64,000 nucleotides of DNA, from positions 124,001 to 188,000 of the forward strand of contig CAUJNA010001469.1 of NCBI GenBank assembly GCA_963377175.1, read 5' to 3'. The notes under the pieces were generated by a model. It saw nothing but the letters and a program-made list of their open reading frames with translations. It was not told where the DNA came from and searched no databases. Origin of the DNA: Effrenium voratum (lineage: Eukaryota; Sar; Dinophyceae; Suessiales; Symbiodiniaceae). A program made the translations under genes and the position numbers. The stretch's first letter is position 1. Each line of letters opens with the position of its first letter. Shown one piece after another: positions 47,401 to 60,090 of the stretch.

Positions 47401-50400
47401 CAGTGGGGACAGTCTTGGAACAATGTCATTTTCATTCCTCACCTGCCGCGATTGGCTGAAGAACCGCGAGGATTTCGGGGGATACAAGTTGGGAAGGCCA
47501 GAGCTAGGTTTTTTTCGCTTGGATGGTTCAGAACCAATCTGCAAGATCCTTATGCCTAATCTTCACTTGAGGTGCCCGGATAGGGCCCTGCCTCGAATGA
47601 TTCCCTGACAATGAAAAAGGTCGAGACGAACCACGCTTCGGGTGCGTTCCTGCGACTGGCGTGAATGTTGATCGACGGGGAAACAACAAATTGAAGACCA
47701 AACCAACGCCCAAGTCATTATGAGACAATCGTGTGTGCAATGATTTAGCGCTGACACGTTTCGGGCTAAGGGAGCCTTGGACCCCAAAGCCTAACCATAG
47801 GGCTTCAAACCACCGGAGGAAGCTGACTTGATGGACCTCCAAGGAAAGCTTTCCCCTGACCTCTAATTTGGTTTCAGTTCTGTCCCGGGTGTTCCTTTTG
47901 TCTTTTGTCCTTTGGTTCTGCAGTCAGTGGGGGCTCCGCTGCTTTTGCTTTGGCCCTGGAAGAATTCCGGATTCTTTGGGAGGATGTTTGACGGGAATGC
48001 GGAAGAACCACTTCTAAGAAGCACCCAGGGAGTGAATCTTATGCGCTTCCTGGCAGAGTGCCGCAACAGATTGTCCGAGAGCTAAGGTCTGAAGCACGGG
48101 AACAAGTTCATGATCTCAAACGAGTGCGCTCGGCATTAGACAGCGGGCTGTCCTCGACTCTCTTTCGAGAGCCATACCTTCTCCATTCTCAGGGATCATT
48201 CTCTTTAGACCATGGTCCACACCCCAAACAAAATGGCCCGCGTCTAAAACGAACGATGGGTGAAGATAAGTTGGGTGCATGTTGTTGTCCCTTTTGGATG
48301 GTTTCGAAGGGACACCAAAAGGAAAGCGTACCCATTTTTTGGGCTCCTGTTTTGAAACAGACGCATGTGAAATCGACCCTTTGAATCATTGTAACAGCGC
48401 CTCGCTTCCGCTTTCAAGCGAAGGATTCCCCTTGGTTGTCGAATCCAATTTTGTCTGAAAGGATTCGAGACATTTTCGCCGCCCACCCTGAAGGGATGTG
48501 AAGGCCATTTAGCCAGTTGGTCTCATTCCATAAACATGCGGCGATCAGCTCTCGAAATCCAGGATGGTCCAGAAGAACGATGAGCCAAAACCCATGGTGG
48601 GAACATCAGCAAGTTGGCTGACGGTTTGTGGTTTCCCTTTGGCCCCTGGTTTCCCTGTATATAAATCAATCCCGAGCAAGGGGTTGACTGGTTTTTTGGG
48701 GCGGGCAAATGAGCAGGGGGTATCTGCTCTGCCTCAAAACCACGCTCGCAAAGGGATCGCCAGCTCGGCAGGTGTCCATGCAGCCAAGCAATGTACCCAT
48801 TGTCGGCCCATGATGTATGTGGGATCCGGTAGAATTTGGACCTTGGTGCGCCGGGGAAACCCGTCAACGGGGTCCTTGTGCGGTCAAAACACCTTTTATA
48901 ACTTGGGGTTGGTTTGGATGGTCATGGACCCTTTTCGGAATTTAGACCACCAAACGAGGGGATTCCTTAGGGATCGATGACCATGAGAGGAGTTTTGACC
49001 ATCCCTGGCTCGTGGCTCGTTTTCCAGATCGAATCTCAGGGTGTTGCTCTCCAAACCAGCAAAGCCGGCGGAAGCAGGCTACCCCGAAATGGTACCTGGA
49101 AGATAAGTTTCCCTTTTCCTGGGCTGATCCAATTTGTCAACTCACTCCGTGAGGTCCTGGACTTTAAACTTTTTGGGAAGGCAATTTTAGTGGTACAAAG
49201 GGCCAACCCTCTTAGGAAGTGAGTCAAGGTCACAAAAGGTGAACCTTGTGTTTTTCGGTCCGACAAGGGCAAGTGAGAATAAGATCCGCAGGACAAACAC
49301 CCATGCCAGAGTTGGTGTGATCCGGCTCCCCCAAGATGGGGCCCCAAATCCATGCAGGGGCAAAGGCAAGGAATCCAGACCGACCGACCGACCGACCGAC
49401 CGTGGCTATGGGAAGAAAGACCATATTTTTGTTGGTCTCTGATTTTGAAAAGGACGTCCCCCAACACAAACAATAGCACATGATAAGGCGTCAATTGAAA
49501 TTGGCATTGGACGCGCAATCGGGATTGGGGGATAGGAGCTCTTAAAATAGAAGCCTAAGTTGGTTGGTGTCCCTTTGGTTTCCTTTTAACCCCCCCCGAA
49601 AAGAAAAGTGCCCTAAAAAGGACACACCCACATTCCCCGAGCCAAAAGGTGGTGTAAAGGCGGCCCACCCCATCTCTTAACAAGTTCACTTCAAGAAACT
49701 CGATCGAGCAACCATGGTTCAGCTTACTTGCGATGTGTAGGGCAACCGTACTCCCCAAACTAAATTTTGAGAACAGGCCCCTGAACCCAAGCACTTTCAG
49801 TTGGACCCAGGGCGCTTTGTGCCCGTTTTCCTTCCGCCAGGTTCATTCTGGTCGCCAAGGTCAAAAGCGAGGAGACGGGAGCACAGAGCGGCTCACTCCC
49901 CGAGTTCATGGACTTTGAACACTTTTTGGTAGGACCATTTTAGTGGCAAACAACAACTCAGTTTTTTTTGGCCAGTCCACGCCGAAAGTGAGGAGAGTCA
50001 GAAAAGGCGGAGGACACATCATTTCAGCGCCTACCCCAATGGGCAGTTTTAGTCACTAAAACTTTTAGTTGGCCACTTGCCAGTTTCCAGCCATGGCCGT
50101 AGACTTCTAGGGGGCTAACAATTTGCAGCGCCTTCAGCTACGCGGTGCTGTCAGGCGGAGAAACGTGGGTCTTGCCCGCCTTTCCTATCCTTTGGGGAGC
50201 TTCAAGTGGGTGTGTCCTTTTTTTTTGGATACCTCTTTCTTGGTGTGTGGTTTCAAAGGGAAACCAGGATGAAAACCACCAGCTAAAGAAGGACACCCAA
50301 GTGGGATGCTCCAGGACAGCGGGCAACTTTTCAACCTTTCAGAAGGCAGGAAAGGCGATGGAGTTCAGAAATCCAAAGCACAGCCTTGGTGGTTTCCTGG

Positions 50401-53400
50401 ACGTATCCTTCCTTTTCCATCTGCGTTTCAGAATATGTGTTATTTCCTCCTGTTAGAGGGAATCTATCACTCCTGGACATATAGTCTTTGGTGCATTTTG
50501 CTTGGATGTTTGGACTTTAACATTTTGCCAACGAATAGGTTTTCCATCAAACCACTAAAAGTTATTTTTTTAGCAGGGGAGAAGAGGGGCAACCGAGTTA
50601 TTTTTCCCAGGGGTGAAGCAAGGGAACTCCGCGGAAGCGAAGCTGGGGAGTTTTTGTGGAGAGGAGAAGCAGACTGTGAACCTCATGGTCTCCAGCGACG
50701 GTGCCACTACTTGGAAGGCCTGGGCCAGAGAAAGCGACTAGCAGGGCTCCATCGTTGTTTATCCCAAGGGTAGCCTTAAAATTCAAGTATAAAGTATAAA
50801 CCTTTGGTAGTTTGGATTGGTTTGGATTTGGATTTGAAGCCCTGGTTTTTGAGGATCAAGGGCCCAAGCAATTCTGCTTGTGGGCGGGCCCAAGTTGATT
50901 TTTCAGGGTTTCCCAACATTTCTGTTTCACGGCGTGTCACAGTTTCTGGGGGTGGCCCAAAGCTTCGATGGGGTATCCCAAAAATTATGTTGAAGAGTGT
51001 CATATTTTTTGTTGGGTGCCAACAGTATGCGAGCCCTATTATGGCATGCACTCCCACTGAAAACGGCATTGCTGCGCGTCGGACAGTTTGGGCACTTAAA
51101 TCTTGGCAACCTACCTCTTTCCCCCTTTTGAGGGAAACGGAATCCCAAAAAAGTCCAGTTGTGGGCAAATGTTCAGCATCACTTGGCGCCAAAATTTAAG
51201 GCGAGTTTCCCTCCTGAGGTGATGCTGTTCGAGGGTTCCAAACCATGGCAGGGCAGGTGGTCAGGGCCAAAGCTCAGCTGGGGTCCTCGTGGCAAGGGGT
51301 TTCCTGTTAAAACCCAAGGGTACTCAACGCGCGAACCAATGGGTGTGTCATAAAACATGGGAATTGGAACACCCCAAAACAGAAAACTTCGGACTTTCGC
51401 AAGGTGGCCTCTAAAAGATGAACAACACCCAAATCTAGAGGGATGGATTCCTTTTTCTACTCGTGGTTGGTGGGTGGAGCTAGTAGGCATACCACGGCCT
51501 TTCTATTCTACTCTGAGAAAGGGTCGCTCATGAGAGGACAAACCGAAAGAAAGTTTAGGGGTCACCACGGCACAGCGGCTCATATAGATGCACAAAGCGC
51601 AAGTGGCAGCGCAGGCGACCTCACATGGCAGCCAGGATTCCTTTTCCATGTTTCAAACCCAGGCGGGGGATGACCTGACCCCGCCTCGTCGCCTCGAGGG
51701 GGCCTTGCTCCCCTCCGGCATGGGCGAGCTGGAGGAGAAGTGGCCCGAAGCCCCGGGTGCCAAGGCAGCTATCGGTTGCCGCCCAGGGAACAGGAGCTTC
51801 GCTTGACTATTGGGCAACGGATCTTTAGACTTTGACTTTCTGGTTGAAATCAAGTTGTGTTTTCCACCAACCCCCCAAAAGGTTAAAAACTTTTTGCAGG
51901 GGGGTCAACAGCAATCAAGTTCAGTTGGTAGGTGTCTTTTAGGTCGCAACCTGTAAGCTTCCAACAATGGGACCCCTGATTTTCAAGAAACGAGAGACTC
52001 TCTGTGTGTGGGATGCTTGAAATGGATATCAAAGGAAACCCACCAGATTTGGGTCTGGCGCACAACTAAGGAGATCAAAAACTAGTCTTGGGTGTCCAAA
52101 CGTCGGGCCGAGCCTAGCAACACAATGGGCTTGGTCTCCAACTAGGATCTCCTTCTTTGAGGTTAAACAAAGGGAAACTCTTACCCCCTGAGCTCCTGGA
52201 CTTTGTGCTTGTTGGGAAAACCATTTTAGAGGCAACAGCAAGTTTTGACTTTTTTTGGCCATTCAGAAAGTGAGAGCCACCCATGTCGGGGCTTTCCCTC
52301 ATTTAGCACACACACACAGACCAATCCGCTCATCTGGGAATTCTTCGAAACGAGTTGGAACATGGGCATCCTACGTCAGCTTGGTTCAACCCAGATATGC
52401 GACTTTCTTTGTTGAAGGGGAGGTTCCCTGGAAAAAATCCATCGATCTGTCGCAAGGACAGGCTTAGATCCCCTCCAAATGAATTGGGTTTGCTTCCAGG
52501 ACCGATTGTATGGAAATGGAAAGGGGGGGGTTTACGTGGCTTGGAGGTAGCCTCAATAAAGGAGCCCCCCACACACATCTTCCGTGGTACGTTTTTGCCC
52601 GTGGTGTCAGACTGGCAAGCCAGGGTCTTCAAGGCACGTGGATGCAGGCACTTTCACAAAGAGGCTAGCAGCCCGGTGTAGATGATGATCAATGGTCACA
52701 TGTGCCAGAGAAGCGCGAGTCGGCCAACATGCGAGGGGCATCATTGCAATTAGCAACATGCAAAGTGTTCAAAAGTGGCCCAGTTTTGACGACGAGATAA
52801 CATTTGCTGGGCGTTATTCCTGTTTCGGCCCAAACAATTCGATTATTTTTACCAACTTATGTTTTTGCCCAGCCCCCTTTTGAAACCACCAAACAAGTTC
52901 ATTTTGAGAACCGCCACTTGTAATCTGGGCCTTTTGCACACGAAACACATTCAATACAGTGACATCCTCAAAAGTTGACCTCCAAATAGTTCGAAGGCGT
53001 TTCACGCGTCCCCCTAAAAGGACACATGAAACGTCGAGCGGGTCCCGAATGACACTTCACTTCAGTCCCAGTTCGGTCTTTGGGTCTTGGGGAGCCTTCT
53101 TGCGAGGCCAGAAAAAGCCCACACGGCGGGAGAAACACGGGATACAAAGCTGAAACCCCAACACCTCCCCCTCTCCCCGGGTTTGCACAACCAGAGATTC
53201 ATGTTCCACTCGACGGGATCTGACCCTTGGGTTTCTTATCCTTTTGGCCGTTGAGTCAGGGTCGCAAAGCGTGATCACCTTGGTTTCTGGGTCCAAGGGC
53301 AAGTGAGGGAATCTTCACCCCGGATAAATTTCTCGCCTCCTACTACAAGAAAGGGGCGTTCCCTCGAAAGTGGGCCCATTTCCACATGAAGACCGTAGGT

Positions 53401-56400
53401 ACACCATCGTGGATACCTCCGAGGGAGCCGTGCTCCTTCACCTGAACTCCGATGCGGAGAAACTGCCGGGGTGGGGGGGGCACCAGGCTGGTTTTCTTGG
53501 GGGGTGCCAGGCATACTGGTCACCGCACTTTTGCTTTTGGCAGCGTTGGCGTTTAGAGTTGCTTTTAGAATGACATACTCTACTCAAAGTCTACAGGTTC
53601 AGCAAGGAACCAACAAACCACCAGGTGGGGAGCACACCCAGAGGAAGCCATTTCTTCATCCCCATATTCTGACACATATCCAAAAAAAACAAAAAACAAC
53701 CAACTTGGCTTTGAAGGCCTGCTGCACCAATGACCAAGTGCAACAGAGGGCATTCTCACGAGCTCGTTTTCCCCCGCGTCCGTCACCGGTAACTTTGACT
53801 TCCCCTTTGACCCGGATTCATATGAGAATCCCCTTTGTAAAGTCAGCCAACAGGGGATTGCTGACACGTGGGTGACATGGGTGTGTTTTTTTGCGGGTGC
53901 TCTTTGTGAGTCGGTTTAAAGGGAAAACAAAAGGACACCTTCTTTTGGAATCCCCATGGAGGGCCACTTCACCCTGCGCTGCTCAATCGCTTAAACTAAA
54001 CATGTTTCCAAAGGGCCGGCCCAACTCTGTTTGGGTGCTAAATCGCCCACAACCGTTGCTTTATCCAAAAGGATACCAAAAGGGGATGGCTAATTAATCT
54101 TCATGAAATTTAGCTTGTTGCTTTCGTTAGAACACATACAAAGACAATCCCCCCCCCCCAATTTAACCCCCAGGCAACCGCCCGTCTGCTGCTTCTGCCC
54201 CTTCCAACTCTTCGACCGCCCGCCGCCGTCGCAGGAGGAGAAGGACACGGGGCGCGTCTTCGTGTCGGACAGCGAGGGCTACAAGTGCGCCCGCGTCGCC
54301 GGCGCATGCGAGCGCTCGCGGAAGGGGCGGGTCCTTCAGGTGGTTGGCTTCCGTTTGGTTTCCCGCAAACTTCAACAAAGGGACCCCGTTTTTGAGCAAC
54401 ACCCAACTGGGTTTGTGTGTGAGTGTCCTTGTTTGGAGGGTTCTCTTTTTGGATTGTTTGAAAGGGCAGCGTGTGCCCTCGAGGGTTCCCTTTTCCCAAT
54501 TGGCGTTTCGCCACTATCGTGGGGAGCCAGAGTTTCTTGCCTGTAGGGTTTACCATGGATGGTTTTTTCTTTGCGACCTACTATAGTGGCTTGCCTGAAT
54601 CACTGGGTTTCTTGGATGGTTGGGGAAATCAGGCGGCAACCGCCATGTTCAGTGCTTCCCGGAGACCGCTGTCAAAAGGTTTCCAACAGTTAAGAGATAT
54701 ACGACATGCAGATATAACGGAGATTGATCATCCTACATGGTTATGGCAAAAAACGAAAGAACTAAAATTGCACAAGTTTTAGTCTTCGTTTCCATTTGCC
54801 AGGCCATGTTGGGTACATTTTTTGGGGCAACAGCCACGAGGCGGCTTGGAGGCCCCGGCATTTGTCATTACTACTCAAACCACAAGGGCACCATCCCACG
54901 CTTTTGAGGGGCTGATATTTGAAGATGTTTAAGGGGAAGCTATCTCCAGCAGGGGGGACCAACAGCCTTTTGGCGAGGCTGAGAGGAATGGGCGCCATCA
55001 TGCAAGGGTTGTCTGAGTGCTTCACGGGCAAAACTCTTACGATGGCTTGCAAGCTTAAAAAGAGGCCTTGGTATGATGTTTGTTTGGCAGCATCGGACTT
55101 TCTGCGGGTCAAGGGCCAACCAGCACAGATAGCAGTTTTCCATGGGTCCCCAGACATCCGGCGGCTTGCAACTGATGCAGAGCCGACTCGCAAGGAAAGC
55201 CATTGCAGCCGCCCAAATAGGGCCATGAAGAACCCATAGCTCCGCTTGCGAGTCAGCTCTGAATCACTATGGGTTTGTCTCAAATAGGGGCGCCGCAAAA
55301 TTGGTGGTGTCCCTCTTGTTTTCCCTTACACTGGCCCCAAACAGGGTACCCTCAACAAAAATACAGACCTGTATTGGACACATGAATACTTTTCCATGGG
55401 CTTTGAGTTGGAGTGGTGCCATGACTGGTTTCAGAAGTCTCGAAGTTCACTCTTTCCAACAATCATGGAAGTGGACGATCGGAGGGTTTGGAAGACTGCA
55501 GTCCTCTGGAAATGCCCACTTCCATGACGGTTGCAAGAAGGATATCAATTCCAACTGACAAAGGAGGCATATGGTTTTGTCATGAACCACCCGGCAAAAC
55601 AAAGCACTCGGGTTTCCCACCCCAAAAAGGTGCCTTAAAGAAAACACGCCCACACACACCAACAACAAGGTAGGATTTTGCCACGGGAGGTACTCCCAGT
55701 CCCTGCTCCACAATGTGCGCTCCGCCACGGGTGAGGTCGAGCTCGACAAGGCCTATGGCCCATGTGCACGGCACAGCCCACATGGGCAATGCAAGTGGGT
55801 CATGCTACTTGCATGAATTGGGGCTATGGTAGATTTCAGACCCATGTCAGTAGAACCAAATGTCATTGGGTTTTGGACGCTGCTCATGCAATCTTCTCTG
55901 CGACAATTGTGGCTTTTCTTTGGTTTCTCCTTAGCCCAAACTGACACCAGGCTACCGAGCGTGAAAAGACCAGGGTTTGAAAACAGAAGTTTGAATCGCC
56001 CTGAGGCAAGGATCTATCTTTCTGGCGCCAAAGACCAAAGGGCCAACTGTTGTGACCGACCTTGGTCGTTGGTCGTTAAAGCTTTGGACCTCCCTGAGTT
56101 CCTGGACTTCAGTCATTTTTTGGGGCAAGACCATGTTGGTGGCAAGCAAGAAGTTTAGACTTTCGGCCCATTCCACTCATTGGGAAATACAAGACGCCAG
56201 GGGTGCCACGGCACTCTGGGCAGGTCGTGAGCCTCAACGGGGTTTACCTGGCCAACGTGGTGGCCCGAAAGCTCAGGCTGGCCAGGCGCACACCAAACCC
56301 TTCGAATAGGTTGGTTTACAAAAGGTTCCTTTTTGTCAAGGTTTGTTTTTTTTTGGGGGAGGGGAGGGGAGGGGAGGGGGAGGGGTTGTTTGGTTCCCAT

Positions 56401-59400
56401 TTGGGATTCAATTGGGGTTTCCGCTTGGGGGGGGTGCTTTGTTTGGGGGTTTTGTTTGGTTCCCAGGAGGGTTCCCCTTTGGGTTTTCTTTGTTCCCCAA
56501 CCGCGAGGCTATGTCTCGACTCCGCGGTTTGGGGCAGCTTTCAGGGAGGGTTCCGGACAGAGTCACAATCTACGAGTGAATTCGGGCCGCAGCCCCTGAA
56601 ATGCTGGAAAGCAAATTCTGGTTTCAACCCCCATTGAAAGAATACTTAGCCCAATTTAGATGACAAAGCTCAGGCAAGTTCTTGTGGTTGTATCAAGCCC
56701 CGTTGTTTTAATTGTTTGATCCCCAGGGAAAGCCTTCGGGTCAGATTGTGGGCCTTGGGTTTCCTAGGCTGATGGCTCAGATCTGCTCATGTGGTGTGTC
56801 ATGTGTCCTTTTCAGGGACCAAAAATGGAGCTCTTCCTCTTTGCTGCCCGTAAAAATCAGACTACTCTGCCGAGTCATCCCACAACACTGGCCTCCCAAC
56901 ATGGCAGGGACAGGTCCCTTGGGAGGCACCACAATATGAGATTCGGTCGTATTTTGATTCTTTACCAGGTTTTGGGTAGATCCCTTGAGTGCCAGGTTTG
57001 GACATGGTGGGCGAACCCTTAACTTCCCACAAATCCAAGGGAGTCCTAAATTTCCATGTCCTCTTGGGGAACCTGCGGAAGACTTTGACGGCCCCGAAGT
57101 TTCCGAGGCGAGCGCGGACATTGACCCGAGCTACGAGAAGGCCGTAAGCTTTGGGCGGGTTGAGAACAGATCTTCTCGCGGGCCATGCCCAAAAGGAATC
57201 CCAGCATTTAATTAACCCCTGTTCATGATCCTCACATCTGGCGCAGTATTGTTGACCTCAGACCAGTCAAAAGGAAGACCCAACAAAATCCGGGGTTCCC
57301 ATTTTAGTGAAGAACATGTCTATTCTGAGGGCTTCCCCTGGCTGGTAGGGTCCTCCCGGCTGAATCCCAAAGAACCTTATGCCTGACCTCTGGTGAATTC
57401 ACCGGGAGCTTCGGACTCTCGGAAGCCTTCGGAAGCCTTCGGAAGGCGAAGCAGGCGGCGGCGGAGACCATGGAGCAAGATGCCTCCGAGGGCTCCTCCG
57501 TGGCTCGGACTTGAGACGGGTGAGGACGGATGGCGAGCGATGGACGGGTGGCGGGTGAACAGAACCAGGGGTGTTTCTGGATACATATCTATATATATAG
57601 TGTAGTTCCCTTTGCGGGTTTTGAAGGGAACCCATTTTTTCACGATTGGACATATCATATATATCTATATATTCATAAATATTTATATGTATTCCGATTT
57701 TTGCCAGGGGACTTAAGCAAATGGAGGTGAACTTCGGAGTAATGACTCCAAAGGAGGACCCTAGTCAGAGGAACCACTAAGAATAGATATGTATTTTTCC
57801 TGGCAAGGGGAACCTCCCCGAATTAGTACGGTCCTCCGGATTAATCTGAAACATTAGACGCGTTATCTCTCTCTTTTTTTTTTTAAGGGATCGAAATCCT
57901 GGCCACCGTGAAAGCACGATGGGCTGGTTTCTTCACCATGCCTCAGTCTTTTTTGGGCGGGCTTTGGTGTAGCGGGCTTTGGCGCAAATCAGTGATGGGC
58001 ATAGAACCACCTTTGTTGACCATGGAATTTCATCCAGATTTCTGTCGGTTGAGACCTTGGGAGCTGGCACAATTCCTTCGGAGTGAGTAATGGGACACGA
58101 AGGACCCCCTCATCAATCAGGAGTTGACAAAGTAATCCTGGTTCTCATAGGGCAACCTGCTTAGCCGACATCCTCTTCATGACGTCAGTTTAGACGCAAC
58201 ACGGCCACTCAACCCTTGAGAGGAAACCTGGAGTTCCTTTCAAAGGATTGGGACGCCCCAACCTAGTTTGCCATAGCCGGGAGGGGGGCTTCGGTGCTGT
58301 TGAGAGGTGGACCGACGGCATGGGCGCGGCTTCTCCACCAAGCCGGGCAAGTCGGGGAAGGAGCCTTCAGAAAATCCGACTCTCCGAGACCTTTGCTGCG
58401 CGCCAAACAACCATTGGCGCACTTGCTGAGTTCCTGGACTTTCTACTTTTTGGGAAGACCAGTTTGTATATGTTAGCGGCAAGTAGAAAGTTTGGACCTT
58501 TTTTTTCTCGGCCATCCACTCGGGAAGCGAGTTGGCCATTTTAGTAGCCCGTTGAGGCAGGCACAGCGCTAGGACGCTCTGATGGCCAAAAAAAAGAGAG
58601 AAGTTCTACTATCTGTTATGAGGGTTGAGATGTTAGCAGCCATCTTTGGAGGAGGTTCCACCATTTTTTCATTGTTTGGGGTGGAGGGTGTCCTTTTTTG
58701 TCTTGGTGGAGGTTCCCTTTAAAATCAACTACCACAATACAAACAATCCCACAGCACTCCGCGGTCAGTCTCCGGAGCTGCACGACAGAGGTCTCAAAAT
58801 AGGCAAAACCAAGCCTCTGGTTTCGTGTTTAATGTTCCTTGAAACCAACCCCACAGAAGGGTATCCCCCCCCCAAAAAAAAACAACAACTCGCCCATAAT
58901 TGGCCTTGAGCTGGGCCATGGAAGACGCTCCAGGGAGATTCAGACTTGCGTTTATTAGTGGGAAACGAAAAGGAAGCCACCCATTTTGAAGGGTCGCCCT
59001 ATTTTTAGACAAACCCGATTGGTCTTTTAGACGTTTTGCGTTTGGAGGGATTTAGGACAAATCCGAGCAAAAAGAAAGTCGATCACTCTTAGCAAGGGAT
59101 CGACGAACCGCGAAGAAAAGGCCAGGGTTCGCTTACCAAAGGGAATTGACACGCTTCACCAGGGGTGTATACTTTGAACATCGCTTAGTTGGGAGCCTCC
59201 TATAGGTGGTTCAGACCAGCTCTCTGGACATGTGTGGTTCCTTAGAGTTGATAGACTGTTTTCGTTTGGAGTTGGATTTCTGACATCAAACCTCTTTTCT
59301 TTTGGCAGGGGATCACACCAGTAAAGTGTCCTCAAAGTTGCTCTCCAAATGGTTCAAAGGAAGGCCCCAAAGTAGCTTGGCAATCCCCGCAAACTTACGT

Positions 59401-60049
59401 ACCCGAACGGGGATGTTTTCAACTTGCACTTCGCTCTTTGAGCTTGGCGCAATTTGCGGTAGTCGCTTATGGGACTGGCTCGAGAATGTGTGGCTCGTCA
59501 CTCAAGTTCTAGTCTTTGTTTTGATTGACCAGGTTGCCGTTTCGGGTTCTTTTTTGGAGCCACAGCTGTGTCATAGTGGAGCCTTTAAGACTGGTTGGCC
59601 TCCCTGTGCAGCTCCAATCTTGGAAGCATTTGTTTGACCCTTTTGGCTGAGCCCGTTTCCTTGGCTGCGATTGGGGTAGACCTTGGACGATAGACCAACC
59701 CCGGAATCCAGAAAATTCAATCCAGCTTTTGCCCCTCCTCCCTCCCCCCACACCCGGTGAATGGGTTGTGTTTCTCCTCCCGCCCTTCGAGTGCATGTTT
59801 TTCGGCTATTGATTTCGGGAGGGCCGCTGGCGCCGGCCAGGAGGAGCGGACCATCCGAACCGTGATTTCCTTCGACAAGGCCGGCAGATGAGTTTTTTTC
59901 TCTCTCTCTCTCTATCTCTCCCCCTCTCCCTTCCACTCTGCTCTGCGCGCGTGCTTGTTTGATTTGCTTTCTTGGTTTGTTTCATGTTGTTTTGTTTTGT
60001 TGTGCTCTGCTTTGCTTTGCTTTGCTTGCCTGCCTGCCTGCCTGCTTGG

Positions 60050-60090
<41 letters not shown>

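Larger units (their letters stand above)
48106..50669. other. Presumed intron
   Basis: Two family E copies, the GACC run, and the family B copy at 50203. A short frame at 50129-50168 (AFSYAVLSGGETW) behind acceptor ATTTGCAG is a possible missed exon. Confidence 0.35.

Noticed and set aside
50742..50780. In-frame continuation QGSIVVYPKGSLK after TAG, suggesting a nonsense-mutated sialidase
   Set aside because: The preceding frame fits a VPS10 exon that ends before the TAG. The downstream string has less G/C-ending bias and is probably intron.
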